A stretch of 47,088 nt of DNA, from NCBI GenBank assembly GCA_009927005.1, contig RFNV01000173.1, positions 1-47,088 on the forward strand, given 5' to 3'. The position numbers were made by a program, and so were the translations under genes. The notes below the pieces were generated by a model. It was not told the origin of the DNA. It saw only the letters and a list, made by a program, of their open reading frames with translations, and made no database searches. Shown piece after piece: positions 17,145-26,573 of the stretch (position 1 is its first letter; the number at the start of each line of letters is the position of its first letter). This DNA is from Pseudomonadota bacterium. Its GTDB lineage: Bacteria; Bdellovibrionota; FAC87; UBA2466.

Positions 17145-18505
17145 GAACGAATACCCAATTCTTTTATTTTGAGTTGAAGCCCCTTTCGGCTCAAATTCAA
17201 AAGACGTGCAGCTTGAGTCACATTGTGTTGGGTCTCAGTGAGAGCTTCCTCAATTGCCTTTTTCTCAATTTTTCGAGTCACATCTTTTACTTTTTCTTTC
17301 AAACCGCCAGTGGTTCTGACCTGACGCTCAATAAATTGCTCCTCCTCGAAATCGAGAATCTCCTCTGGGAGTTGTTCTGGATAGATCACTGGGCTATCCC
17401 CCATAATCACACACCGCTCAATGACATTTTCTAACTGCCGAATATTTCCGGGCCACGGAAACTGGACCATTAACTCCATTGTTTCTGGAGAAAACTGAGT
17501 AACCTCTCGTTTCAATCGCGTTGCGAACTTCTTACTGAAATGTGAAACCAAGAGAGGAATGTCTTCTTTTCGCTCTCTCAAAGGAGACAGATGGATCGGA
17601 ACTACATTTAAACGGTAAAACAGATCATTTCTGAAGGTTCCATTTTTTACTTCGAGTTCGAGGTTTTTATTTGTAGCGGTTATGAGGCGCACATCCACAT
17701 GATGCGTTTTAATGCCCCCGACTCTCTCAAAGCTTTTCTCTTGAAGCACTCGAAGCAGCTTGACTTGCATCTCAAGCGACATCTCACCGATCTCGTCCAA
17801 GAAAAGAGTCCCTTCATCCGCGAGCTCAAAACGACCAGGCTTTGTGGCATGAGCCCCCGTAAAAGCTCCCTTCTCATAACCAAACAACTCGCTCTCGAGC
17901 AATGACTCAGGTATTGCAGCACAATTTATTTTGATCAAAGGCCCCAAACGCCGCGAGCTTTTTTCATGAATAGCCTGGGCAATCAACTCTTTACCAGTTC
18001 CACTTTCACCCGTGATCAAAACCGTTGTATCTGTCGGCGCTACTTTCTCCACCAAGGTGAGCGCTTTATGCAGCTGAGGAGAGGCCCCAACAAAAACTAC
18101 TCCCTCGCTCAACTTTACTGAGTGGTTCTGATTAAAGCGGTAATTCAGAAGCGCTTTTTCTATGACTTTGAGAAGTTCCTGACGTTCGAAAGGTTTACTC
18201 AAGTAATCAAAGGCCCCTTGTTTCATTGAATCGACAGCAGAATCAATGGTCCCGTGTGCAGTCAGAATGATTACCGGGATATTAAAGCTTTCTTCCCTGA
18301 GCCATTTGAGCAACGACAAGCCATCTTCTCGCTCAAGCCTTAAGTCACTGACAATGACCTGTATTTCTTGTTTCTGAATAGCTTGCTTCGCTTCTTGAAG
18401 TGTGGCCACCGGAACTGGCTGATAGTCGGCTGACTTGAGCATCGCTGATAGAATCTTTCTAATATTTTTTTCGTCATCCAGAACCAAAATATTTGTCGCG
18501 CTCAT
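17141..18505 (-). CDS. NtrC-family sigma-54-dependent response regulator
   Basis: Receiver domain (ILVLDDEKNIRK..VIVSDLRL), AAA+ with GAFTGA (YEKGAFTGAHATKPGRFELADEGTLFLDEIGEM), C-terminal Fis-type HTH. Confidence 0.94.
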   Translation of the reverse strand: MSATNILVLDDEKNIRKILSAMLKSADYQPVPVATLQEAKQAIQKQEIQVIVSDLRLEREDGLSLLKWLREESFNIPVIILTAHGTIDSAVDSMKQGAFDYLSKPFERQELLKVIEKALLNYRFNQNHSVKLSEGVVFVGASPQLHKALTLVEKVAPTDTTVLITGESGTGKELIAQAIHEKSSRRLGPLIKINCAAIPESLLESELFGYEKGAFTGAHATKPGRFELADEGTLFLDEIGEMSLEMQVKLLRVLQEKSFERVGGIKTHHVDVRLITATNKNLELEVKNGTFRNDLFYRLNVVPIHLSPLRERKEDIPLLVSHFSKKFATRLKREVTQFSPETMELMVQFPWPGNIRQLENVIERCVIMGDSPVIYPEQLPEEILDFEEEQFIERQVRTTGGLKEKVKDVTRKIEKKAIEEALTETQHNVTQAARLLNLSRKGLQLKIKELGIRS

Positions 18506-20655
18506 ACAGCCCCCTGAGGCGAAAAGCTTGGGATTGCCGCTGCCGAGGGTTTGGCAGATTTCGTCATTCCAGGAAGATGCAAAATCACTCGGGTTCCTTT
18601 TGGGTTATTTGGGCGAACTTGAATAGTCCCTCCCGCCGCTTCAATCAGCCGTAAACAAATGGCAAGTCCCAAACCAGTTCCCTTTGGCTTGGTCGTAAAA
18701 AATGGAGTAAATATTTTGTTTCGATCTGCCGCAGAAATCCCGGGACCATTGTCCTGAACTTCAATTTCTACAAATGGCTTATCGGGTTGGTCGGCTAACT
18801 TTTCCCAACCCTCCATTGTTTTAAACAGAGGGATTCCCCAAGCCCAACGTCTACGAGGCTTAATTTCTTTCACAAATACTTTAAGTGCAGCGTCTGTTTG
18901 TCCTTCCATTGCTTGAATCGCATTTAGGAATAAATTCAACAGAACTTGTTTTAACATTTCCGGATCTGCCTCAACCGAAACGTCGCTCCGATCTGAATGA
19001 ACAAAAAAAGATACTTTTGCATCTCGAAGACAGAGAGTAGCAGTATGTTCGATTACCTTCAGGGGATCACATACTGATTCGGGATCTTGCCTTCTCGGTT
19101 TTGCAAAATCTAGAAACTGAGTCAATACCCCAGATAGCCGATTGGCTTCATCTTGAATAATCTTTAAATACTCCTCGGTGCTGTCTGGATTTTTTTCATG
19201 AGTTAATAGTTCAGCAGCCCCTTTAATGGCCCCCAAAGGATTTTTTATTTCGTGAGCCAATCCGGCAGCCATTTCACCAATGGTGACCAGCTTTTCGCGA
19301 TCTCGAGAAACCGTCAAAGCCTGAGCACTCTTCAACAACAAGGCAATTTGGCGGGACACCGGCACAAACAACCTGAGCAGATCCGTACTTAAAATGATCC
19401 GTTCGCTCAGAGGAGCTGCGACAAATCCAACTACCTTATCGCTGTAGAAAAACGGCACAACGAGATCAGCCCCCAGTTGTCTTAAGGAATCAAGGCAGTC
19501 CTCTAAGAATTTTCGTCCCTGAGCTGAATGAAAGGATTGTAAATCAGTTCGGATCGAATCCCCCACAAACGGACGGCCTCGCCGCAGAGTCATATATTCT
19601 ACAAGGGGACTGGCCGACGACAGTTCCCCTCCCACTTCCTCAAAACGACCGTCTGCTCGCATATAACTCAAGCCATCTTTTTCAAGAAGAAAAAGAACGG
19701 CTTTATCGATACCTAATACTTTTTTTAGACTAGCTGCCACTTTGAATGATAACTCTCGGGGATCTGCAATCCCTCTTAGATCCTCAGCCAAAGCGTTCAA
19801 CTCAGACTCCAGTTGAACGTTTTTTCGCAAAAACACTTTATTCATCAACCGACTCACGGCGGCCTTGAGAGGATCAAAAAGAACCATAATTGCGAAGGAG
19901 GCTACAACAGTATTAAACAAAAACAGTCCTGGCCGAGACCCTACCCAACTGACAAGCAGCCAATAAATCCCAGACAAGATCAGCGAAAGACTCCCGAATA
20001 AAAACGCCCTGGAGAACAATTCTTGTGTCGTTAGTAGCTCCCTTTGAATGAATAATTGAAAAAGGAAAATGAGATAGAGAGAACGACCTAGTGTTCCCAA
20101 AGGCACAACTGAACTTAAATCTGAAAAATACAAAGTATCTGTGAGGTGAAGAGCAATAACGACAACCAGTCCCCACGAAGCATAACGGTAGCGAAGCTTT
20201 TCCCTTGGTAGAGTTTCGCGCTTTTCACTTTTGACCAGGACCGCAGCCCAAAGATAGGCTGGAATCAAATAAGACGCCTCAGTGAGAGCGATAAGAAGAC
20301 CTGACAATCGGGAATAACCCGGCAAGAACGACACAAAGCCGATAGCTCCCAAGAGCGGTAAATAAAACCACCTGGTTCGATCAATCAGACGGGAAGAATC
20401 AGGCTGAAGCTCTTTAAGCCAAAGAAGGCTGGTAGGTCCGACAAACAAAGATAAGAGTAAAAAAAGTTGGGGATCATAGAGGGCCGGTTTTTCAAACCCC
20501 TTCATGAGACACAAGAAATCGCGAGCCAATAAAATGCCACAAAACAAAGAAAAGCTTCGATAAACAGGATTTTTGAAGTTGCGGATCAATACCGCAATTC
20601 CCAGAAATGCTGTGACGAAACAGGCAAGAATCAGACTTATAGTGTCAATTCGCAT
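18502..20655 (-). CDS. Membrane sensor histidine kinase (multi-TM + GAF-like + HisKA/HATPase), NtrB-like kinase core
   Basis: H-box GEMAAGLAHEIKNPLGAIKGAAELL, N/G boxes VLLNLFLNAIQAM, VQDNGPGISAADRNKIFTPFFTTKPKGTGLGLAICLRLIEAAGG. Overlaps the regulator by 4 nt (ATGA). Confidence 0.93.
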   Translation of the reverse strand: MRIDTISLILACFVTAFLGIAVLIRNFKNPVYRSFSLFCGILLARDFLCLMKGFEKPALYDPQLFLLLSLFVGPTSLLWLKELQPDSSRLIDRTRWFYLPLLGAIGFVSFLPGYSRLSGLLIALTEASYLIPAYLWAAVLVKSEKRETLPREKLRYRYASWGLVVVIALHLTDTLYFSDLSSVVPLGTLGRSLYLIFLFQLFIQRELLTTQELFSRAFLFGSLSLILSGIYWLLVSWVGSRPGLFLFNTVVASFAIMVLFDPLKAAVSRLMNKVFLRKNVQLESELNALAEDLRGIADPRELSFKVAASLKKVLGIDKAVLFLLEKDGLSYMRADGRFEEVGGELSSASPLVEYMTLRRGRPFVGDSIRTDLQSFHSAQGRKFLEDCLDSLRQLGADLVVPFFYSDKVVGFVAAPLSERIILSTDLLRLFVPVSRQIALLLKSAQALTVSRDREKLVTIGEMAAGLAHEIKNPLGAIKGAAELLTHEKNPDSTEEYLKIIQDEANRLSGVLTQFLDFAKPRRQDPESVCDPLKVIEHTATLCLRDAKVSFFVHSDRSDVSVEADPEMLKQVLLNLFLNAIQAMEGQTDAALKVFVKEIKPRRRWAWGIPLFKTMEGWEKLADQPDKPFVEIEVQDNGPGISAADRNKIFTPFFTTKPKGTGLGLAICLRLIEAAGGTIQVRPNNPKGTRVILHLPGMTKSAKPSAAAIPSFSPQGAV

Positions 20656-20751
20656 ACTTGGACTAGTCGTACCACGTGCCCGAAACGATGTCCAACGCCA
20701 GGCATTATACTACCCTTTAAACAACAAATGGGTTAGATTCAGGTTTCATAA

Positions 20752-21294
20752 ATGCGCCAAACACTTGAAAACTATTACCAAGTTTTGAGGGTCCGTAGAG
20801 AAGCCCCCTCCACTGAAATAGTCGCTGCTTACCACGCAGTTAAGGGAGCTCTAAACCAAGGGGCCAGCTCGGGTGGATTACGTCTTTCCTCTGAAGACGT
20901 GGCTACCTATCTTCGCCGAATTGAAGAAGCTTATGCCACTTTAATGGATCCCAAAAAACGGCAGGATTACGATGACATTTTAAAATTAGCCCAATCGGCC
21001 GTGGGTTTGGAACCTGCCAAAGCCCCCGAGCCTGCTCTGGTTACTGGCCAAAGCTTGCGCCAAACTCGTGAAAAACTTAATCTGTCTCGAGAAGAAATTT
21101 TTAGAATCACTCGAATCCCGATCCGCTATTTGCAAGCAATCGAAGACGAAATTGTTAAAGATATGCCAGCCCGGGTTTACTTGCAGGGATTTGTGAAAAA
21201 CCTGGCCCAGGTTTATAAGCTAAACCCACAAGAAACCGCTCGGCTTTTTTTAGAATACTTTGATAAAGATCTTTCCCAACGTGCCAACACTTAA
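20752..21294 (+). CDS. J-like domain + RodZ-type helix-turn-helix (HTH_25) protein
   Basis: N-term YYQVLRVRREAPSTEIVAAYHAVK...RRIEEAYATLMDPKKRQDYD resembles a J-domain without HPD. C-term LRQTREKLNLSREEIFRITRIPIRYLQAIEDEIVKDMPARVYLQGFVKNLAQVYKLNP is the RodZ-type HTH. Confidence 0.88.
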   Translation: MRQTLENYYQVLRVRREAPSTEIVAAYHAVKGALNQGASSGGLRLSSEDVATYLRRIEEAYATLMDPKKRQDYDDILKLAQSAVGLEPAKAPEPALVTGQSLRQTREKLNLSREEIFRITRIPIRYLQAIEDEIVKDMPARVYLQGFVKNLAQVYKLNPQETARLFLEYFDKDLSQRANT

Positions 21295-22249
21295 ATTTAT
21301 AGTTGCGCCGGAGCACGCAGATCAAAGAATTGACGTGTTTTTGGCAGCCCAGACAAAAAAAAGCAGAACTGTCGTACAAGAGCAGCTCAAAAATAACCGA
21401 GTAAGCTTAAATTCACGCCCTCTCACAAAGCACTCTATCAGATTACAAACAGGCGACGAAGTCTCCATTAATTTTTTAGAAGAAGAACACCCTTCCTTAG
21501 AACCTGTAGAAGGTCCTTTAAATATTATTTTTGAGGATGAGCACCTGTTAGTTATTAATAAAGAACAAGGGGTCGTTGTCCATCCAGCTGCGGGCCACCG
21601 TGGAGACACTCTGGTTCATCACCTTCTCCACTATTTGGGTGAATCTCATTCGTTTGTCGCTTCAACTTCTGTCCGTCCAGGAATCGTTCACCGCCTAGAT
21701 AAGGGGACTAGTGGTGTTTTATTAGTGGCAAAAACTCGATACGTTCAGGATGCGCTCTCTCATCAATTTAAAGAACGTGAAGTAAAAAAAGAGTATGAGT
21801 CTCTAGTATGGGGAAAAATACTACGAGAGGGGGTACTCAAAAACCCAATCGGTAGAGACCGAGTCCATAGACAGAAAATGAGCTCTAAAACCTCCCAAGG
21901 AAGATCAGCCGAGACCCGCTTTCGGCCAGTCGAAATTTTTCAGTCGTTCACTCACCTGATGGTTTTTCCTCTTACAGGTCGCACCCATCAAATAAGAGTT
22001 CACTTATCAGAATTTGGCCATTCAATCGTGGGTGATCCCACGTATGGCAAAGGTCTAACTGCCAAACGGTCAGATGAAATCAGTGCTGCGATTAAAGAGA
22101 GTTTATTAAATCTTGAACATCCTTTTTTGCATGCACACAAGCTCACTTTTACTCATCCCGTTTCGAAACAAGTGCTGCAGTTTGAAGCCCCACGACCTAA
22201 AACGTTTGATAATGTTTTGGACCTTTTGCGGAAGGAGAATTCCTTGTGA
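21260..22249 (+). CDS. rluD: RluD-family 23S rRNA pseudouridine synthase
   Basis: S4-like N-term. HRLDKGTSGVLLVAKT, GRTHQIRVHLSEFGHSIVGDPTYG. Track start TTG 21260; in-frame GTG at 21281 (VPTLKF) is an alternative. Confidence 0.9.
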   Translation: MIKIFPNVPTLKFIVAPEHADQRIDVFLAAQTKKSRTVVQEQLKNNRVSLNSRPLTKHSIRLQTGDEVSINFLEEEHPSLEPVEGPLNIIFEDEHLLVINKEQGVVVHPAAGHRGDTLVHHLLHYLGESHSFVASTSVRPGIVHRLDKGTSGVLLVAKTRYVQDALSHQFKEREVKKEYESLVWGKILREGVLKNPIGRDRVHRQKMSSKTSQGRSAETRFRPVEIFQSFTHLMVFPLTGRTHQIRVHLSEFGHSIVGDPTYGKGLTAKRSDEISAAIKESLLNLEHPFLHAHKLTFTHPVSKQVLQFEAPRPKTFDNVLDLLRKENSL

Positions 22250-22878
22250 CGGGTTCCTTCTTTTCAATCGAATGGGGTTATTGTGTCGAAAAAAAGGGAG
22301 AATCATTACCCTTAGTTGAGCAGGTCCATGGAAATGAGATTTTGCAGTTGGATAAACCCAGACCTCTTAAGGATTCCGCTGCGGTCGTGCCTCAAGCTGA
22401 CGGGGTAATAGCTCAATATAGCAAGGCACAGGTCCACGTTTATACTGCTGACTGCCTCCCGATTCTTTTCTTTACGGAGGAACCCGATGGTCCCATAGCT
22501 GCTATTCATGCTGGATGGAAGGGCGTCAGAAAGGGTATCGTTCAAAAGGCCTATCAAGAACTATCCGGTTTTAAAAATCTCCATGTTTTGATCGGACCTG
22601 CTATTGGAAGTTGCTGTTTTGCTGTCCGCGAAGACTTTATTCACGAGTGGGAGGAAGCTAACCTTTCACCCCATAATTTTCTAACTCGGAAAAACAACCG
22701 TGATTACTTCAATCTCCTAAGTTATGTAACTCAGGAGGCGCTCGCCGCTCTTCCCCAGTCTCAGATACACCTTGATTGGTTCCGCTGCACGGTATGCTCA
22801 CACCCGTCTCTGCCATCTTTTAGAAGAAATAAAAGCGCTAACCCCCGGATCCGAACGTGGATCCGAAAAACTACCTAG
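22246..22878 (+). CDS. pgeF: Peptidoglycan editing factor PgeF / laccase-domain (YfiH) protein
   Basis: VEQVHGNEI, ADGVIAQ, TADCLPILFF, AAIHAGWKGVRKGIVQKA, IGPAIGSCCFAV. GTG start overlapping rluD stop. Confidence 0.9.
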   Translation: MTGSFFSIEWGYCVEKKGESLPLVEQVHGNEILQLDKPRPLKDSAAVVPQADGVIAQYSKAQVHVYTADCLPILFFTEEPDGPIAAIHAGWKGVRKGIVQKAYQELSGFKNLHVLIGPAIGSCCFAVREDFIHEWEEANLSPHNFLTRKNNRDYFNLLSYVTQEALAALPQSQIHLDWFRCTVCSHPSLPSFRRNKSANPRIRTWIRKTT

Positions 22879-23303
22879 CGACTCCATTTCATTAGCCAGG
22901 CGTCTTTTTTTCCTTCGTAATATTTTTTTCGGATGCCTAACACTTGAAATCCTGTTCCAAGATAAAGTCGAACGGCAGGTTCATTGGTCGGATCAACTTC
23001 TAAAAACGCCTGTTGAATCCCCGGAAGTGACAAAATGTGTTTGAGAAGATTTCGAGCCCATTTCTGACCTTGTGCATTTTTTCGCGTCGCTATAGCTACC
23101 ACATCCACTTCAGTGCCTATGAGAAGGGTTAATAAAAAACAGGCCAGTCCCTCCGAGTCTTCCATTCCCCAGCAAAAGGAGTTCGGTTGGGTCAGAAAAT
23201 ACTGATACTCCTTTTTACTCCAAAGGGGTTTAAGCACCTCTTGAGCAATCGAATAGATTTTATCGAGATCCTCTTCAGTCAGCTTTCTACTTTTATTGTC
23301 CAT
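22875..23303 (-). CDS. GNAT family N-acetyltransferase (RimI-like)
   Basis: VVAIATRKNAQGQKWARNLLKHIL..AFLEVDPTNEPAVRLYLGTGFQVLGIRKKYYEGKKDAWLMKW is a RimI-type fold signature. Confidence 0.85.
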   Translation of the reverse strand: MDNKSRKLTEEDLDKIYSIAQEVLKPLWSKKEYQYFLTQPNSFCWGMEDSEGLACFLLTLLIGTEVDVVAIATRKNAQGQKWARNLLKHILSLPGIQQAFLEVDPTNEPAVRLYLGTGFQVLGIRKKYYEGKKDAWLMKWSR

Positions 23304-23932
23304 CAGGAAAGAAGCAGGGTCGCTGTATATTTTTCAGTTAGAAAATCAATATAGTCCTGTAGTCCCTTATCGACTTTCTCTTTTTTAAGGGCCTCAGAAA
23401 TCAATAATCGATTTTTCTCACCTAGTTTCTTCACCTTCTCAGGATAATTCTTGGTGTACTGATCAATTTCAGAATCGGTGATAACTGGAGTTAGGCTCTC
23501 GATTTTCTTTTTCAAAAACCTCTCAGCCAACAATCCCTGAGCGACCCGCTTTACCATTTCCGCATCGGTAAGAGAAAAGGTTCTCAAAAGCCGATGCCAG
23601 TCCGCTCCTCCACTGAGCTCCTTAAGCCGCTTAACTGCCTCAGCAACTTGTTTTGGATCGAGCTCTTTAAAGTCGACGGCCTTTGCCTCTGCTAAGATCA
23701 TCTCTTCGAACATTACTTTTTGTACAGTTACTTTAAGATTTCTATCGGTCTCAAAAAGCACAATAGGTCGCTCACCGGATCTCAATCGTTGAAGCCCACG
23801 AAAAACATAAGCATCCTGCACAGTAATGAGTCGCTCACCGACCTTCGCCGCAATTGCGTTTACGAGCTGGGGAGCTCCATTCGTCACCCAACAAAAGACA
23901 AAAAGCGCAGAAAGAATCAGCTTTCCCGACAT
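23303..23932 (-). CDS. SurA N-terminal-like exported protein without PPIase domain
   Basis: Signal peptide, then LVNAIAAKVGERLITVQDAYVFRGL...VQKVMFEEMILAEA resembling the SurA N-domain. ORF ends with no parvulin module. Confidence 0.62.
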   Translation of the reverse strand: MSGKLILSALFVFCWVTNGAPQLVNAIAAKVGERLITVQDAYVFRGLQRLRSGERPIVLFETDRNLKVTVQKVMFEEMILAEAKAVDFKELDPKQVAEAVKRLKELSGGADWHRLLRTFSLTDAEMVKRVAQGLLAERFLKKKIESLTPVITDSEIDQYTKNYPEKVKKLGEKNRLLISEALKKEKVDKGLQDYIDFLTEKYTATLLLS

Positions 23933-24300
23933 GCAATTCCTTCAATTTCAACCAAAGCCCCTTTAGGCAGCGCAGAGACTTCAACTGTTGCTCGGGCAGG
24001 ATAGGGCGCGACCATGTGTTTTTCGTAAACCGCATTAAATTTGGGAAAATCACCCATGTTTTTGAGAAATACCGTTGTTTTCACCAAATGCTTGAGACCC
24101 AGCCCCTCAGCCTCTAAGACAGCTGAAAGGTTTTTTAGAACTTGTTCGGTTTGTTCTTCAACCGTCGTGCCGACCATTTCCATACTTTTGGGATCTAAGG
24201 GAATCTGCCCAGAAGCATACACCATGTCTCCTACACCAATCGCTTGGGAGTAAGGACCGATAGCTGCGGGTGCCCCAGTTGTCTTAATTACTTTTTTCAT
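23917..24300 (-). CDS. ridA: RidA family reactive intermediate/imine deaminase
   Basis: APAAIGPYSQAIGVGDMVYASGQIPLDPKS..VLKNLSAVLEAEG..PYPARATVEVSALPKGALVEIEGIA. Confidence 0.94.
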   Translation of the reverse strand: MKKVIKTTGAPAAIGPYSQAIGVGDMVYASGQIPLDPKSMEMVGTTVEEQTEQVLKNLSAVLEAEGLGLKHLVKTTVFLKNMGDFPKFNAVYEKHMVAPYPARATVEVSALPKGALVEIEGIACRES

Positions 24301-24652
24301 GGTGTCCTTCTTTCTTTTTAAAACTCACTTTTGCGTGAATGTTTACTTCATGGCTCTCCAGAAATTTCTGTAGCTCTTTATTAATATCTGTCTTCGCGAG
24401 CACTTTTCCAAATTCTTTAGTTAACATTTCATAGAGGCTATCTTTTTTTCGGCTGAAGCCTTCCATAAACAAGGAAACAAGCTCTTTAGGAAGTTTCTTT
24501 TCTTTTAGGTACCCACGAACTCCTTCTTCCGTCATGAAAATGGTAGCAAGCCCTGCGGCAGTCACATCTTTAACCACTTCGGTCCACCAAGGCTTGTCTT
24601 TTTCTTCTTCAGACAAAGGAATGTTTACTTCGTGCTCTTTTTTATCACTCAT
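24284..24652 (-). CDS. Hypothetical protein, about 122 aa
   Basis: ORF 24284..24691. Start MSDKKEHEVNIPLSEEEKD at 24652 preferred. Overlaps ridA and the SRPBCC gene, consistent with operon coupling. Confidence 0.68.
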   Translation of the reverse strand: MSDKKEHEVNIPLSEEEKDKPWWTEVVKDVTAAGLATIFMTEEGVRGYLKEKKLPKELVSLFMEGFSRKKDSLYEMLTKEFGKVLAKTDINKELQKFLESHEVNIHAKVSFKKKEGHHEKSN

Positions 24653-25085
24653 AATTTTTGATCTCTTGGGCTCTGGTTTCAAACTTGTCAAACATCTGAG
24701 GCAAATTGCTCTCAGTTAACTTTTTCGTAATCCAACCGGGAACTAGAAAGCCAAATCCTACTTCCAATTCGTATTTCACATGAGTGCCCTCACGATGAGG
24801 AGTGAGAACCCATTTTCCTTGATTTGCTTTAAAGAAATCACTTTCGACTAAGCGCCAATGGACTTCTTTATCTGGAAAAAGACTAAATTCCAGATCGTAA
24901 ACAAACTTTTTCATCAGCTCAATTTCAAACCTTACTCTGACTTTTTCCGTGCCTTTTCCTGAGACGATGCTTGAACCAACCACTTCGGGAAGGAATGCCT
25001 TGTAACTCTCAAAATCAGTGATGACTTTATAGAGTTGCTTTGGGGAGACTTTGAATTCTCTTTCTCGCTGAATCTGACTGGCCAT
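24645..25085 (-). CDS. SRPBCC / RatA-type START-domain protein
   Basis: REFKVSPKQLYKVITDFESYKAFLPEVVGSSIV...HVKYELEVGFGFLVPGWITKKLTESNLPQMFDKFETRAQEI is a polyketide-cyclase/COQ10-like pattern. Confidence 0.85.
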   Translation of the reverse strand: MASQIQREREFKVSPKQLYKVITDFESYKAFLPEVVGSSIVSGKGTEKVRVRFEIELMKKFVYDLEFSLFPDKEVHWRLVESDFFKANQGKWVLTPHREGTHVKYELEVGFGFLVPGWITKKLTESNLPQMFDKFETRAQEIKNYE

Positions 25086-25100
25086 CTTCTTTTCCTTTCC

Positions 25101-26063
25101 TCACGACCATCCGTAGTTAGGTTTTTTCGCAAAATGATGGTGCGCTCTGATTTCTCGTACCGTACCGGTTTCGGATCGCATGACAATCGAATGGGTATGA
25201 GCCCCTCGTGCAGTATATCGGACTCCACTGAGGAAACTTCCGTGAGTCACGCCCGTCGCAATGAACATCACATTTCCCTTGGCGAGATCTTCCAGACCAT
25301 AGACTTTATTTTCATCGGTAATTCCCATTTGTCTCGCACGTTTCTTTTCGTCTTCGCTGCGAAACTTTAACACGCCTTGCATGTCGCCCCCCAAACAACG
25401 AAGAGCAGCTGCAGCAATCACCCCTTCTGGAGCCCCTCCAATCCCCACTAACATATCAATCCCGGTTTCTTCTCTAACAGTGGCAATGGCAGCTGAGACA
25501 TCGCCATCCCCAATCAATCGGATTCGAGCTCCGCATTCTCTTACTTCATTGATTATATCTTGGTGGCGAGGTCTATCGAGAATAATCACCATCATATCTT
25601 CAACAGACTTACCCATTGCCTTCGCAACTTCTTTGAGATTCCAACTTGCGGACTTAGTGATATCGATGGCGCCCTTCGCTAAAGGCCCAACAGCAATTTT
25701 ATCCATGTAAGTATCTGGGGCATGCAAGAGGCACCCCGGCTCACCAGCGGCAATAACAGACAGGGCTTCACTCCTACCTAAAGCGGTAATGGTTGTCCCT
25801 TCGAGTGGATCACAAGCTATCTCAATTTTAGGTCCCTCACCGGCCCCAACTTTCTCACCAATATAAAGCATTGGGGCTTCATCTCGTTCCCCTTCGCCAA
25901 TCACAATCGTGCCGTCAAAACGAATCGAATCAAATGCCTTTCGCATGGACTCAACCGCGGCCTCATCAGCCGACTTCTCTTTTCCACGCCCAATCCAACG
26001 TCCCACAGAAAGCGCAGCAGCTTCGGTCACCCGAACAAACTCAAGAGCTAAATTTCTATCCAT
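25101..26063 (-). CDS. glpX: Class II fructose-1,6-bisphosphatase
   Basis: MDRNLALEFVRVTEAAALSVGRWIGRGKEKSADEAAVESMR, GTIVIGEGERDEAPMLYIGE, ACDPLEGTT, GIGGAPEGVIAAAALRCLGGDMQG. Confidence 0.95.
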   Translation of the reverse strand: MDRNLALEFVRVTEAAALSVGRWIGRGKEKSADEAAVESMRKAFDSIRFDGTIVIGEGERDEAPMLYIGEKVGAGEGPKIEIACDPLEGTTITALGRSEALSVIAAGEPGCLLHAPDTYMDKIAVGPLAKGAIDITKSASWNLKEVAKAMGKSVEDMMVIILDRPRHQDIINEVRECGARIRLIGDGDVSAAIATVREETGIDMLVGIGGAPEGVIAAAALRCLGGDMQGVLKFRSEDEKKRARQMGITDENKVYGLEDLAKGNVMFIATGVTHGSFLSGVRYTARGAHTHSIVMRSETGTVREIRAHHHFAKKPNYGWS

Positions 26064-26170
26064 ATTCCCTCAACTTAAAAATGCTATTCATATCAAAGGA
26101 CTGGGCACTTTGCTAGACGCGTCGTACAGAACTCAGTGACACATCGACCAGATCTGACTACTGTCACCCC

Positions 26171-26572
26171 ATGCTGAAAACGAAGAAGTCTGAAGCGGAG
26201 CTCTTGGAGCTATATCGTCTTCGCAAAAACGATCAGAAGAAACTGAGAACAAAAAAAACCACCACGAAAAAGCGAGCTCCTGAAAAAGCCTCTGATCTTC
26301 TAAATCAATTCTTCAAAGATGAGCCAGAAGCGCTCAGAAAAATGCAAGAGAGCCGAGCAATACAATCGTGGGCGCGCTATGTGGGTAAAGAAGCGGCCAA
26401 AGTATCAAAAGCTATCCGTATCAGTGAAGGGGAGCTTCTCGTTTATGTGTCTGATCCTCTGTGGCTACACCAGCTAATGCTTCTAAAAAATCAGATTCTC
26501 AATTGTTACAAACGAGACTTTTACCACCTAAAGTTAAGACAGCTCTATTTTAAAAGAGTCGATGCGGTTTGA
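26171..26572 (+). CDS. DUF721 / DciA-like protein
   Basis: Basic N-term, then QSWARYVGKEAAKVSKAIRISEGELLVYVSDPLWLHQLMLLKNQIL, a DUF721 pattern. Confidence 0.75.
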   Translation: MLKTKKSEAELLELYRLRKNDQKKLRTKKTTTKKRAPEKASDLLNQFFKDEPEALRKMQESRAIQSWARYVGKEAAKVSKAIRISEGELLVYVSDPLWLHQLMLLKNQILNCYKRDFYHLKLRQLYFKRVDAV

Positions 26573-26573
26573 T

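Noticed and set aside
22246-22878. Possible frameshift at the end of pgeF (unusual C-terminus ANPRIRTWIRKTT)
   Set aside because: The expected CT.C...SFRR motif is present in frame and the length is normal, so the gene appears intact.
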